A program made the translations under genes and the position numbers. Source: Bacillus sp. M6-12 (lineage in GTDB: Bacteria > Bacillota > Bacilli > Bacillales > DSM-1321). Taken from it: a DNA stretch of 64,000 nucleotides. Location of the stretch: positions 1 through 64,000 of the forward strand of contig NZ_PGVF01000025.1 in NCBI RefSeq assembly GCF_002860285.1, read 5' to 3'. The notes under the pieces are model-generated. The model was not told the DNA's origin. It ran no database searches and saw only the letters and a list, made by a program, of their open reading frames with translations. Shown here piece after piece: positions 16,297 to 25,225 of the stretch; positions within the stretch are counted from its first letter, which is position 1, and each line of letters starts with the position of its first letter.

Positions 16297-18114
16297 CTAT
16301 ACTTCAAGAAGCTGTTCCATTTCTGTTAGTTTTTCTTCGAATACTTTAAGTGCTTCTCTAATTGGATCAGCTTTTGTCATGTCGACTCCCGCTTTTTTCA
16401 GCACTTCAATCGGATAATCGGAGCTTCCAGCTTTGAGGAATTCCAGGTACCGGTCTACAGCCGGTTTGCCTTCCTCAAGGATTTGCTTGCTTAAAGCGGT
16501 GGCAGCGCTGAATCCTGTCGCATACTGATAAACATAGTAATTATAATAGAAATGCGGAATTCGTGACCACTCAAGACCGATTTCTTCATCAATAACCAAA
16601 TCATTGCCAAAATATTTCTTGTTAAGGTCATAATATTCCTTTGTCAATAAATCAGGAGTTAGAGCTTCTCCATTTTGTGCTTTTTGGTGGATCATATGCT
16701 CGAATTCAGCAAACATTGTCTGACGGAATACAGTTCCTCTGAAGCCTTCCAGATAATGATTCAATAAGTAGAGGCGCTTCTTCTCATCCTCTATGGTATT
16801 TAAAAGGTAATCATTCAACAGGTTTTCATTGCAGGTAGATGCAACTTCCGCTACAAAAATTGAATAATTTCCGTATGGATATGGCTGTGTTGCTCTCGTA
16901 TAAAAGCTGTGGACAGAATGGCCGAATTCATGTGCCAGCGTAAAAAGGTTATTGACGTTGTCCTGCCAGTTCATTAAAATATACGGATTTGTGCCATACG
17001 CCCCTGAAGAATAGGCACCACTGCGTTTGCCTTTATTTTCATGCACATCCACCCAGCGGTTTTCAAAGCCTGATTGCAGCACTTTATTATAATCCTCTCC
17101 TAGCGGAGCCAAACCCTTCAAAATAAGTTCCTTTGCCTCATCGTAAGGCACTTCCATCTTTACTTCCTTAACCAATGGAGTAAATAAATCGTACATATGG
17201 AGTTCATCCACCCCAAGGACACGCTTACGCAGCGCTACATACCGATGCAGCAAGTGAAGATGCTCATTTACAGTGTTGATAAGGTTATCATAAACGCTCT
17301 CCGGAATATTGTTATCACTAAGGGCAGCATGGCGGGCTGAAGTGTATTTGCGCACACCTGCATAAAAATTATCCTTTTTTACAGTCCCAGCTAAAGTGCT
17401 TGCAAAAGTATTACGATACTTACCATAAGTCTGGTAAACTGCTTTAAATGCATCTTCACGGACACGGCGGTCTTCACTTTCAAGGAAACGGATATAACGG
17501 CCATGAGTAACCTCGACCTCGTTTCCATTCTCATCCTTGATGGATGGAAACTCAAGGTCAGCATTGTTCAGCATCCCAAAAGTATTACTTGCTGAATTCA
17601 ATGCCTCAGATGCCTGGGCGAGTAGAGCTTCCTGTTCAGCCGATAATATATGCGGCCGCTGCAGTGCAATTTCCTCCAAGGCATGCTTATAAAGAGCAAG
17701 TTCAGGCTTTTCCTTCAAAAATTGTTCAATCGTCGCCTCTTCTAAAGAAAGCAGCTCCGGAACAATATAGGAAAACCCGCTTGCTGCCTGCGAATAAAGA
17801 TTTTTTGCACGATCATCAAGACCCTGATAGTATGAATTCGCTGTATCCTGGTCATAACGCATATGGGAATATGTATAAAGCTTACCAAGCCGCTCCATGA
17901 TCTGATCCTGAAATTGAAGCGCAGCAAACATCTTTTCTGCACTTTCCTCCAGCGTTCCTTTAAAAGATTCAGCCTTTTTAATTTCCGTTTTTATTTCATT
18001 AAATTCTTTTTCCCAATCATCGTCTGTTGCAAATATATCCTCCAGCCTCCATGTTTCCTCGACTGGTACTTCATTACGTGCAGGCAAAGCCTTTACAGCA
18101 GCATTTTGTGACAT
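16297..18114 (-). CDS. pepF: Oligoendopeptidase F, yjbG orthologue (copy 2)
   Basis: 605 residues from ATG 18114, which follows GGAGGGATTTATA; an ATG five codons earlier lies inside that ribosome site. The zinc site is TLAHEFGHSVHSFY near residue 388 (HExxH), with the downstream FVAEVASTCNENLL glutamate. Otherwise it has the same domain plan as the copy at 1639-3429. Position next to coiA matches B. subtilis yjbF-yjbG. PepF of B. subtilis degrades the PhrA sporulation peptide when overproduced, so a role in peptide-signal turnover is plausible here, near the Opp importer. Confidence 0.95.
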   Translation of the reverse strand: MSQNAAVKALPARNEVPVEETWRLEDIFATDDDWEKEFNEIKTEIKKAESFKGTLEESAEKMFAALQFQDQIMERLGKLYTYSHMRYDQDTANSYYQGLDDRAKNLYSQAASGFSYIVPELLSLEEATIEQFLKEKPELALYKHALEEIALQRPHILSAEQEALLAQASEALNSASNTFGMLNNADLEFPSIKDENGNEVEVTHGRYIRFLESEDRRVREDAFKAVYQTYGKYRNTFASTLAGTVKKDNFYAGVRKYTSARHAALSDNNIPESVYDNLINTVNEHLHLLHRYVALRKRVLGVDELHMYDLFTPLVKEVKMEVPYDEAKELILKGLAPLGEDYNKVLQSGFENRWVDVHENKGKRSGAYSSGAYGTNPYILMNWQDNVNNLFTLAHEFGHSVHSFYTRATQPYPYGNYSIFVAEVASTCNENLLNDYLLNTIEDEKKRLYLLNHYLEGFRGTVFRQTMFAEFEHMIHQKAQNGEALTPDLLTKEYYDLNKKYFGNDLVIDEEIGLEWSRIPHFYYNYYVYQYATGFSAATALSKQILEEGKPAVDRYLEFLKAGSSDYPIEVLKKAGVDMTKADPIREALKVFEEKLTEMEQLLEV

Positions 18115-18164
18115 TATAAATCCCTCCATTTATCATTATTCAAACACTTTTTGCCCGGAAAGAA

Positions 18165-19382
18165 TCACTGCAGCAATGGAAAGTAATCAGAAAAATCGTG
18201 GACCTTGGTTTGCCAATGGTTTTTTAGGATTACATTCCATTTAAGGGAAAACTCTTTTTGCTCATCCTTTGTTTCCAGTATAGTAAAATCCTTTCTTTTT
18301 CTCCAGGCGGAACCACTGATTTTCTCCATATAGCCGGCCGTTTCCAGAAGCTCAAAATACTTTATTACAGGTATCCAAGGATGAACAGCTTCCATTAGAG
18401 GAAAACTCCTTAGACGAATATCTCCTTTATTAATATGCCTTGAAAAGCATTTTTTGACTACACCGGCTGAAACGATTCCATTTACCGGAACCTTCTTAAA
18501 CGTGCCTATATAGATAAGGGCTTGCCACTGTATTGCTGCTGTTTCAATCAAATGAGATCCGGAAACAGGGATCCCTATTTCAGCAGGCAGGGAAGCCGGA
18601 GAAAGACCGCTAGTGTACAATTGAAAAAGAAAATTTTTATGGATGGAACCATGGGTGGTTATCGCCATAAGCCATCGTTCCCGGCTTTTCCACCATTCAT
18701 TGAACCAACTAGGAGTTTGTAAAGGAAGAGTCATCTTAGGAGGTAAACCGTCAAGATAAAAAGCAGCAAATTCACCAAGCCACTTTCTTGATGAAATGGA
18801 TGATAAATTCCTGCGAATAAACAAACGGTTTTCGAGAGGACTATACGAGAGAAGATAAGGAGCTTCAGCTGTGCCTTTCATAAATAAAGAGGTAAAGGAT
18901 GTAATGTTAATACTGAACCCTGAATGATGTTCCAGCCATTTTTCTGATAACAGCCAAACAGGGAAAATTCCGGCACTTCGATAGGAATTTGTCCGTTTCT
19001 CAAATTCAGCCTGGCTGATGGACGAACACTGAAATTCAATTGCATATTTTATGTCTCCTATTATCGCTAATATATCAGCTCTCTGTCGGATCTCAGGAAG
19101 GTAGCATTCAAGCTCAGCGTAAATGCCTCTTGACAGGAGCCAGTTAAAGAGCTTTCTTTTCCCAAGTAAATGGTATAGGGACTCAGGTTCAGAAGAAGCA
19201 TTGCAGCCATGATTACTCTTATGCGCAAAGTGGGGAATTTTGATGGAGCCAGCCTTGAGGATAAGACCGCCATTACAGCAGGGGCAAAAAAAATTTCCTT
19301 TCCTTATTATTTGAAGCATATCGGATGGGGCGGTAACCGGCAGGGTAAAAGTGCAGCCTAATGCATCCTTTGCAGTTAACAA
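18165..19382 (-). CDS. coiA: Competence protein CoiA
   Basis: 405 residues from TTG 19382, chosen because AAGGAGGTGATATT lies directly in front; an in-frame ATG 30 bases earlier would put the ribosome site inside the gene. The N-terminus has a zinc-finger-like FFCPCCNGGLILKAG with a following HFAHKSNHGC near 45-65, and then a PD-(D/E)xK-type nuclease core in ADILAIIGDIKYAIEFQCSS near 105-124. CoiA promotes recombination of incoming single-stranded DNA in competent cells. It is followed by pepF 50 bp downstream. A single AAAA-N5-TTTT ComK half-site lies 85 bp upstream. Confidence 0.92.
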   Translation of the reverse strand: MLTAKDALGCTFTLPVTAPSDMLQIIRKGNFFCPCCNGGLILKAGSIKIPHFAHKSNHGCNASSEPESLYHLLGKRKLFNWLLSRGIYAELECYLPEIRQRADILAIIGDIKYAIEFQCSSISQAEFEKRTNSYRSAGIFPVWLLSEKWLEHHSGFSINITSFTSLFMKGTAEAPYLLSYSPLENRLFIRRNLSSISSRKWLGEFAAFYLDGLPPKMTLPLQTPSWFNEWWKSRERWLMAITTHGSIHKNFLFQLYTSGLSPASLPAEIGIPVSGSHLIETAAIQWQALIYIGTFKKVPVNGIVSAGVVKKCFSRHINKGDIRLRSFPLMEAVHPWIPVIKYFELLETAGYMEKISGSAWRKRKDFTILETKDEQKEFSLKWNVILKNHWQTKVHDFSDYFPLLQ

Positions 19383-19466
19383 AATATCACCTCCTTTTAT
19401 ATAAACATTCAACGGCTTTTTGGAAAATCCTTTATTTAATAAAGAGGATGTTTGAATATATCCGGG

Positions 19467-19479
19467 AAAATTATTTTTT
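19467..19479 (-). promoter_or_regulatory. Possible ComK half-box before coiA
   Basis: AAAA-TTATT-TTTT matches one AT-box of the ComK site. A complete K-box needs two such boxes, and I see only this one, so ComK control is possible rather than shown. Confidence 0.3.
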
Positions 19480-19528
19480 TCATGGAGAGCTTTGCTTTAA
19501 CTTCTAACGTGCATTGAAATGAGAATAA

Positions 19529-19650
19529 GCATAAGCACCTGCTTACAAAAAAAGGCGGGATGAGCGAAGCTAAGCAAGAAATTTCAGTAAATATTTATTA
19601 ATTTCTTTTAGTTTTCTTATGCCAAACATTCGCTGCAGCGTCGCCCTTTT
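19529..19650 (-). repeat. Dispersed intergenic element, copy A
   Basis: Shares with 25069-25188 and 35186-35304 an ordered set of blocks: a TAAGC...GCTTA hairpin, a GGATGAGCGAAG block, an AT-rich middle with TTTTCTTATGCC, and AACATTCGCTGCAGCGTCGCCC. Read on the minus strand, the ends pair (AAAAAGGGCG with CGCCTTTTT) and close the element. It lies between the cls terminator and coiA. Confidence 0.6.
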
Positions 19651-19654
19651 TCTG

Positions 19655-19693
19655 CAAAAAAAGCCGCTTGCTGCCCAGTCAGCAAAACGGCTT
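19655..19693 (-). terminator. Terminator of cls
   Basis: AAGCCG and TGCTG arms pair with CAGCA and CGGCTT around a short loop; on the minus strand a run of seven T follows. It overlaps the end of the cls stop codon. Confidence 0.85.
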
Positions 19694-21203
19694 ATAAAAG
19701 CGGTGAGAGCAGTCTGCAGGTCGATTCCATGACCTTTAAACCTAAGTTTCGCTTTTTGAATGTTTCAATATGAAGTTCTCTCGATACAAGCAGATCATTT
19801 AAGTAGTCATTTACCAATTTCTGCGTGCTGCCTGTTTTATATAGGAAGGCATTTACTTCAAAATTCAAGTGGAAGCTTCTCATATCCATATTAGAAGTCC
19901 CTATAGATGCAAGCTCATTATCAACAATGATAATTTTGCTATGCATAAAGCCTTCCTTGTATTCAAAAATCCTGACGCCCGCTTCAAGCAGCTCTGGAAA
20001 ATAGGATCGGGAGGCATGAAATACAATTCGCTTATCCGGGTTATGCGGCACTAAAAGCCTAACATCAACACCACTAAGAGCTGTTACCTTTAACGCCTGA
20101 AAAATATCTTCATCTGGGATGAAATATGGGGAAGCAATCCAAACAGACTCTCTTGCAGATGTAATCATGGAAAAAAAGATGCTTTTGATGACACTCCACT
20201 CATTGTCAGGGCCCCCGGCAATCATTTGGACACCGCCATGGTTATGTTCTATCGGTACACTTGGCGACAGATACTCATCCGTTAGAAAACTATGGTCAGT
20301 GCTGTAATACCAGTCTTGGAGGAAGATGAGCTGCAGCGTCCTGACTGCTTCTCCTTTTGCCATAAGATGTGTATCTCGCCAAAATCCGTATTGCTTGTTT
20401 CTTCCCAGGTACTCATCCCCCACATTTAAACCGCCGACAAATCCAACAGCACAGTCAATGACAATGATCTTACGGTGATTTCGGAAGTTGAATTTGTTAT
20501 TTAAAAACGGAAGCCGAACCGGTCCGAAAGCTACAATTTCGACACCTGCATTGCGTAAATCATTGATGTACTGCTTTGTAAGTGTCCATGCACCGACCGC
20601 ATCATATAAGAATCTGACTTTAACACCGCTGCGTGCCCTCTCAATCAATACTTCTTTTATGTCACGTCCAATCTGGTCATCACGCACAATATAGTACTCA
20701 AGATGAATGTGATGCTTCGCTTTCTTTAACTCTTCAAGGATGTGGGAAAACGTTTCATCTCCGTTCGTTAAAACTTTCGTTTCTGTTGCAAAGGAAATCG
20801 GGCTTTGTCCGAGACGCTGCGCCAGCCTAAATAGATTTTTCTGATGCTCGCCCATTCCGCTGATTTTTTCTTCGCTTACATCACGCTCACCCTCAATGCT
20901 GAGAAACGCCTGCTTGTCCAAAAAGTACTTCTTTCGAAACATTTTTTCTTTGCGGAAATTTTTCCCGAACAGGAAATAAAAAATGAACCCAAGGAGCGGA
21001 AAAGCACCAAAAACAATCAGCCATGTCAGCGTCTGCGTTGGATGCCTGTTTTCAAGGAAGATAACAAACCCGATAATTACTAAAGAAAAGGTAAGAATGA
21101 CACTGAAATAACCAACTACCCCTCCTTGGATATTATCTTTAAAAATGTACCAAACTCCAACTAACAGGGTAAGAAATAACAGTATTCGTACAGTATTTTT
21201 CAT
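19692..21203 (-). CDS. cls: Cardiolipin synthase (phospholipase D family)
   Basis: 503 residues from ATG 21203 (GAGGTGG just upstream; a TTG four codons earlier overlaps that site). Two N-terminal membrane helices (about 5-25 and 33-55, with the HPTQTLTWLIVFGAFPLLG cls-type segment) precede two PLD domains, each with an HKD motif: NHRKIIVIDCAVGFVGGLNV near 215-235 and FMHSKIIIVDNELASIGTSN near 430. It joins two phosphatidylglycerol molecules into cardiolipin. Monocistronic, with its own terminator. Confidence 0.95.
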   Translation of the reverse strand: MKNTVRILLFLTLLVGVWYIFKDNIQGGVVGYFSVILTFSLVIIGFVIFLENRHPTQTLTWLIVFGAFPLLGFIFYFLFGKNFRKEKMFRKKYFLDKQAFLSIEGERDVSEEKISGMGEHQKNLFRLAQRLGQSPISFATETKVLTNGDETFSHILEELKKAKHHIHLEYYIVRDDQIGRDIKEVLIERARSGVKVRFLYDAVGAWTLTKQYINDLRNAGVEIVAFGPVRLPFLNNKFNFRNHRKIIVIDCAVGFVGGLNVGDEYLGRNKQYGFWRDTHLMAKGEAVRTLQLIFLQDWYYSTDHSFLTDEYLSPSVPIEHNHGGVQMIAGGPDNEWSVIKSIFFSMITSARESVWIASPYFIPDEDIFQALKVTALSGVDVRLLVPHNPDKRIVFHASRSYFPELLEAGVRIFEYKEGFMHSKIIIVDNELASIGTSNMDMRSFHLNFEVNAFLYKTGSTQKLVNDYLNDLLVSRELHIETFKKRNLGLKVMESTCRLLSPLL

Positions 21204-21354
21204 AATCCACCTCAAGGCATACCATCTTTGTACACTTCATATACCCATAAATTTTAAAGGGCTACCATATCAGCTGAAACAACATTAAATAAAGCTGCCT
21301 GTTTTTTTGCTTTTGTTTTACGTCCGGGATATTACATAACTCATGAAGCACTAG

Positions 21355-21388
21355 AAAAACCTTGCCGCAGTTGAAGATGACAAGGTTC
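21355..21388 (-). terminator. Terminator of mecA
   Basis: AACCTTG/CAAGGTT stem with a 16-nt loop, followed by TTTTTC on the minus strand. Confidence 0.75.
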
Positions 21389-21440
21389 TCATGGGACGTA
21401 TTCCATAGAGTATTCCGCTTTTTCAGAACGTCCGATTATA

Positions 21441-22112
21441 TTAAGAAAAGTATTTTCTTGTTGTTTCAAAAACATCTGACTCCATAACAGTTTTTCCATA
21501 TTCCTGAAGACGGTGCACCGTAAGATGTGATTCCTGGCTATATTCCAGCAGGACGCTTAAGACATCGTCAATTTCATCTTCCTCTATCTCATCTTCATTA
21601 AACTCAACGTACAGATAATATTTATTTTCAAATGCAAACAATTTGGTATTGAGTTCCTCTAACCCGTTTCGGTTGCTTAGGGCAATCAAATCTTCAAAAT
21701 CATTAAAAACTGTGATGAACTCAAGTGTTCCGTCCTCAAATTGAATGCCATTAGACTCGCTATGCTTCGTTTGAAAATGCTGGTCAAGAAGAGACTCGAT
21801 TTTCTCATCGACTGGAAGGTCTTTAAGCTTCTCATCTGTCAACGGAAGCTCAAGCTTTTGGCCATCCCTCGAGAGCTGGGCCTTGGTAACCAGTACTTCA
21901 AGACCTTTGTCGAGCGCCTGAACCTGGATCCATAGCGGACCTTCTACCATGAATTCTTCTTCCTGATGGACTTCATCCATCATTTCCCAGAATAGTTCTT
22001 CGCTTCTTTCGCGGTTATACCAGATTTCTTCGCGGTCAAAGCCTCTTTCTTCTATATCGATATAAGAAATATAAAACTTAACAGTATCATCGTTGATACG
22101 TTCGATTTCCAT
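21441..22112 (-). CDS. mecA: Adaptor protein MecA
   Basis: 223-residue adaptor that brings ComK/ComS and other clients to ClpC-ClpP. The N-terminal domain begins MEIERINDDTVKFYISYIDI (substrate binding), a variable acidic linker follows at about 80-130, and the C-terminal ClpC-binding domain has FEDLIALSN and YYLYVEFNEDEIEEDEI near 150-190. Length and layout fit B. subtilis MecA (218). The start ATG 22112 lies behind GGGAGAGAG. With spx next door, this is the classic spx-mecA-coiA order. Confidence 0.96.
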   Translation of the reverse strand: MEIERINDDTVKFYISYIDIEERGFDREEIWYNRERSEELFWEMMDEVHQEEEFMVEGPLWIQVQALDKGLEVLVTKAQLSRDGQKLELPLTDEKLKDLPVDEKIESLLDQHFQTKHSESNGIQFEDGTLEFITVFNDFEDLIALSNRNGLEELNTKLFAFENKYYLYVEFNEDEIEEDEIDDVLSVLLEYSQESHLTVHRLQEYGKTVMESDVFETTRKYFS

Positions 22113-22402
22113 GCTGTCTCTCTCCCTTCTGCTTCGTTTTGAAGGGATAATTACCCCTGAGCAACGGATTGCTCTTTCTATATGTTTACCCCTGAGAGCT
22201 ATATCATAATCACAATCTGTGTGTAAATAATTGTATAGTAAGTTACACTTATATTTTATGACAAAATTCTGAAATAGGGAAATAAAAGTGATGAAGTTTA
22301 AAAAAACAATTGTTTGCCTAATATTCCATTAATATTACTGAAAAATAAAGCTTATTGCAAATGTTTTGCCCCTTGGGGTAAATTAAGCTGGGAAAGCTCA
22401 AT

Positions 22403-22436
22403 ATATAAAAATCCTTGCCAGGAACCTGGCAAGGAT
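22403..22436 (-). terminator. Terminator of spx
   Basis: Perfect 12-bp stem ATCCTTGCCAGG/CCTGGCAAGGAT, followed by TTTTATATA on the minus strand. Confidence 0.92.
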
Positions 22437-22442
22437 TACAAT

Positions 22443-22838
22443 TTAATTTACCATGCGCTGTGCTTCTCTAAGCTGGAACGTACGGACTTTACGAGGCAGA
22501 AATCTTCTGATTTCATCTTCATTGTAGCCCACCTGAAGTCTTTTTTCATCAAGAATTATCGGCCTTCTTAGCAAGCCGGGGTTATCCTTAATAATTTTAT
22601 AAAGCTCCTGTAAAGGAAGAGATTCCAGATTCACATGAAGCTTTTGGAATGTCTTTGAACGGGTTGAAATAATTTCATCTGTACCGTCCTCAGTCATTCG
22701 GAGAATTTCTTTAATTTCATCAATTGAGAGCGGTTCAGAAAAAATATTTCTTTCTGAATAGCCAATCTCATGTTCTTCAAGCCATGCTTTTGCTTTTCTG
22801 CATGATGTACAGCTTGGTGAAGTATACAATGTTACCAT
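22443..22838 (-). CDS. spxA: Global thiol-stress regulator Spx
   Basis: 131-residue ArsC-like regulator that binds the RNA polymerase alpha C-terminal domain under disulfide stress. The redox switch CTSC is at residues 10-13 ([14 protein letters not shown]), the RPI segment ([26 protein letters not shown]) at 90-115, and the length is identical to B. subtilis Spx. The C-terminus ends in MVN, so the usual ClpXP-recognised tail (LAN in B. subtilis) is only partly kept. Upstream is a PerR-like palindrome. Confidence 0.97.
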   Translation of the reverse strand: MVTLYTSPSCTSCRKAKAWLEEHEIGYSERNIFSEPLSIDEIKEILRMTEDGTDEIISTRSKTFQKLHVNLESLPLQELYKIIKDNPGLLRRPIILDEKRLQVGYNEDEIRRFLPRKVRTFQLREAQRMVN

Positions 22839-23347
22839 GAATCACTCACACTCCCTTAATATAGAATCAGCGATCTATGATGGGAAAACGTATTGGTTGT
22901 CTATTAAGTATCCATCTTACTTTGAAATTAATTTAAATAAGGAATTTCTATTATTATTATACACCAAATTTCCAATAATGAATACCCTTTTTAAAAAATG
23001 TAAAAACACCAGTAAAATCAAGCATTAAGCCGACAATAACAACTAAAGGGAAATTTATATAACACATTTTTCATAAAGAATTTCAATTGAAAATTACTGC
23101 CTAACTTTCTCATTTACATGTACAATACATTCCTATTCTGATCTGCTATTCCTGACTTTCTTTATATACCCAAATCCATACTGTGTAAACCCGTAAACTT
23201 AATCTTTAATATCAATTCTCTTTTCATTTTAAAATTCCTCTATTCTGATGAAAAAGTTTCACTTTCCTTCCAGATTTATTTTTAATAAAATGAATATATA
23301 TGGGAATTTTTATTAGTCTATGGTGCGTTTGCACTAAAGGGGGATTA
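22839..23347. other. Gene-free AT-rich interval between spx and the small membrane gene
   Basis: About 500 bp without a credible gene. It should carry the divergent promoters of spx and of the gene at 23348. Apart from the PerR-like box I see no operator or structured RNA. Confidence 0.4.
22948..22962. promoter_or_regulatory. PerR-like box upstream of spx
   Basis: On the minus strand GTATAATAATAATAG matches the PerR consensus TTATAATNATTATAA at 11 of 14 fixed positions, about 110 bp upstream of the spx start. PerR control of spx is known in B. subtilis, but AT-rich sequence makes chance matches common. Confidence 0.3.
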
Positions 23348-23536
23348 ATGGTGACTGGATATATTGCGGATGTAACAATGGTAGCCCTGCTTATTATCGG
23401 TATAACTGCTGTTATGGGAGTTGTAACGAACGGAATTGGCGAAAAGCTGTTTGGCGGCAAAAAATACACGGAATTTACTGAGCCGTCCGAGCGTGTCCAA
23501 ACTGGATGGAAAAACGTTGGAGGAAAGAAAAAATAG
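23348..23536 (+). CDS. Small membrane protein of unknown function
   Basis: 62 residues from ATG 23348, behind AAAGGGGGATTA. One long hydrophobic segment (about residues 7-30, TMVALLIIGITAVMGVV) is followed by a basic, polar tail GEKLFGGKKYTEFTEPSERV that ends KNVGGKKK. I do not recognise the family. It is monocistronic with a strong terminator, convergent with the DUF4015 gene. Confidence 0.7.
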   Translation: MVTGYIADVTMVALLIIGITAVMGVVTNGIGEKLFGGKKYTEFTEPSERVQTGWKNVGGKKK

Positions 23537-23562
23537 CCGTATATACATAATAGAACCTACAG

Positions 23563-23593
23563 GAAAAGAAACCCTTCATCGAGGGTTTCTTTT
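23563..23593. terminator. Bidirectional terminator
   Basis: AAAAGAAACCCT pairs with AGGGTTTCTTTT around a 6-nt loop. It serves the small membrane gene (plus) and the DUF4015 gene (minus). Confidence 0.88.
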
Positions 23594-23603
23594 CTTATAA
23601 AGA

Positions 23604-24809
23604 TTATGGAGTGTAATCAACATTTTCGGTGTACTTATTTGAAGCATTCCACAGAAGATATTCCTTTATACCGTTTTCATTCAAGGCCTTAATTTGCGCC
23701 TCCACTTCCGCTTTTCCATACTTCTTATAATTGCCGCTGCCCAGATAGCTTGCAGTAAAATCCTGAAGCCATGGGCGGGAAATTGGGGGTGTCTTTAGCT
23801 TAGAAAGCTTTTGCTTTTCCAGCTTAGCATAAGCCTGTACGAGTTTATACGGCTCTAAATCAGGCTTGGCAATACCAAAGTAGGATGTCCAGTGGCTTGG
23901 ATAGATCATCGAAGAAATAATATCAACATTTTCAGAAATCTTTGAGAAATTTTGTCCGATCCCTGGCGCTTCTGGCAATGTGGCTGTATAGCCAAATATG
24001 TCTACAGACAATTTTACTCCATATGGCTTTAGTTTTTCACGGGCATATCCTACGAAATCAGTTACAGCTTTTACGCGTTTTTGGGTGTTATCCATTTTTA
24101 TGCTGGCATAATTACCCATGCTGTATCCCAAAGTTTTATCCCGTTTTTCAAACCCCTCTGGGAAACGGACATAGTCAAATTGTATCTCCTGGAAGCCCAT
24201 TTTAGCTGCCTCTATTGCTATCCCTACATTGTAATCCCAAACCTCTTTCAGAAATGGGTTAACAAAGGATTCTCCCCTGCCATTAACCCATACCTTGCTC
24301 CCCTCTTTATAAGACCATTCCGGCTTGGCATTCGCAAGGTAAGTGTCTTTAAACACAACTACCCTTGCTATAGGGTATATTTGCTTTTGCTCAAGCGTTT
24401 TAAGCATCTCACTCGGCTTTTTAATATAATTCTTGCCAATTCCAGCATAAGGAGACTTTGGATCCTCCGGCTTATATGTAATATTTCCCCAATCATCTTT
24501 AACGTCTATAACCATTGCATTCAAATCGTTCTTCCCTATATAATCGACAAGCTTGGCAAATTTGCTGCCTCCCGCAGAATGCCCCGTAACATAAATCCCT
24601 CTTACCGCATCAGGGTACTTAAAGGTAAAGCCTGAATCATATTTAAACCGCGGGATGATTTCGGGTAAAGTTTTCGCTGCTAAAGCCATTTGTTTTTGCC
24701 CGTGTTTTGAATTCTTAAGCATTTCCTCTGCCTGAACAGGCAATGCAGTCCCCAACAGCAAACTGGATGCTGCCAGTCCAAAAGCAGCCCACTTTTTTAC
24801 ACAGTGCAT
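23604..24809 (-). CDS. Secreted putative glycoside hydrolase (DUF4015 type)
   Basis: 401 residues with a clear Sec signal peptide (KKWAAFGLAASSLLLGTALPVQA-type, cut near residue 27). The mature part is a (beta/alpha)8-barrel-like domain: RGIYVTGHSAGG near 70, AMVIDVKDDWGNITY near 95, IYPIARVVVFKD near 145, and GFQEIQFDYVRFPEG near 210 with the acidic residues expected at a glycosidase active site. The family (pfam13200) is annotated as putative glycosyl hydrolase; substrate unknown. The start ATG 24809 lies behind GGGAGGAC. Cell-wall or extracellular polysaccharide is the likely target. Confidence 0.82.
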   Translation of the reverse strand: MHCVKKWAAFGLAASSLLLGTALPVQAEEMLKNSKHGQKQMALAAKTLPEIIPRFKYDSGFTFKYPDAVRGIYVTGHSAGGSKFAKLVDYIGKNDLNAMVIDVKDDWGNITYKPEDPKSPYAGIGKNYIKKPSEMLKTLEQKQIYPIARVVVFKDTYLANAKPEWSYKEGSKVWVNGRGESFVNPFLKEVWDYNVGIAIEAAKMGFQEIQFDYVRFPEGFEKRDKTLGYSMGNYASIKMDNTQKRVKAVTDFVGYAREKLKPYGVKLSVDIFGYTATLPEAPGIGQNFSKISENVDIISSMIYPSHWTSYFGIAKPDLEPYKLVQAYAKLEKQKLSKLKTPPISRPWLQDFTASYLGSGNYKKYGKAEVEAQIKALNENGIKEYLLWNASNKYTENVDYTP

Positions 24810-25068
24810 TCCGGTGTCCTCCCATTATGTTTCTCATATTCTTCTATACTACTGGCTTGTCCTGCCGCCTGACAACCAGCCAATACACTGCTATGTATCT
24901 ACCCTTAATGATAAATGAATATACCCGCCGCAAACAATATATTTAAAGATCGGACTATAGAAATACTTTTAAAAAAACAGCTAAAAATTTTAATGAATTA
25001 AAAATTTTTTTACTTTCAGGTTGCAATCCTGTGTTTAATACTCCAACTCAAATAGGGTAATAATAAGG

Positions 25069-25188
25069 CAGTTAGCCCTCAATAAGGGCTGTCTGGGAGG
25101 TAGTCAAACGATAAGCTTCCAAAGTGAGTTTACATTTTTAATCAGATTTTTCGATGCCGAACTATCGGCGCAGCTCCGTCACTTTTCA
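25069..25188 (-). repeat. Dispersed intergenic element, copy B
   Basis: Shares GCAGTTAGC and a hairpin (AGCCCT...AGGGCT) with copy C, then TTTACATTTTTAAT, TTTTTCGATGCCGAAC and TATCGGCGCAGCTCCGTCAC in the same order as the other copies. On the minus strand the ends pair as AAAGTGA with TCACTTT, and CCGA/TCGG closes an inner loop. It sits between the oppF terminator and the DUF4015 gene. Confidence 0.55.
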
Positions 25189-25193
25189 AAGAA

Positions 25194-25221
25194 AAACGAC
25201 CTCCTATATCAGAGGTCGTTT
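25194..25221 (-). terminator. Terminator of the opp operon
   Basis: Perfect 10-bp stem AAACGACCTC/GAGGTCGTTT with an 8-nt loop, followed by TTTCTTTG on the minus strand (and TTTTATTATTT on the plus). Confidence 0.9.
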
Positions 25222-25225
25222 TTTA

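Noticed and set aside
22837-23028. A 63-residue frame divergent from spx
   Set aside because: It starts inside the spx start codon region, has no ribosome site, and is AT-rich noise.
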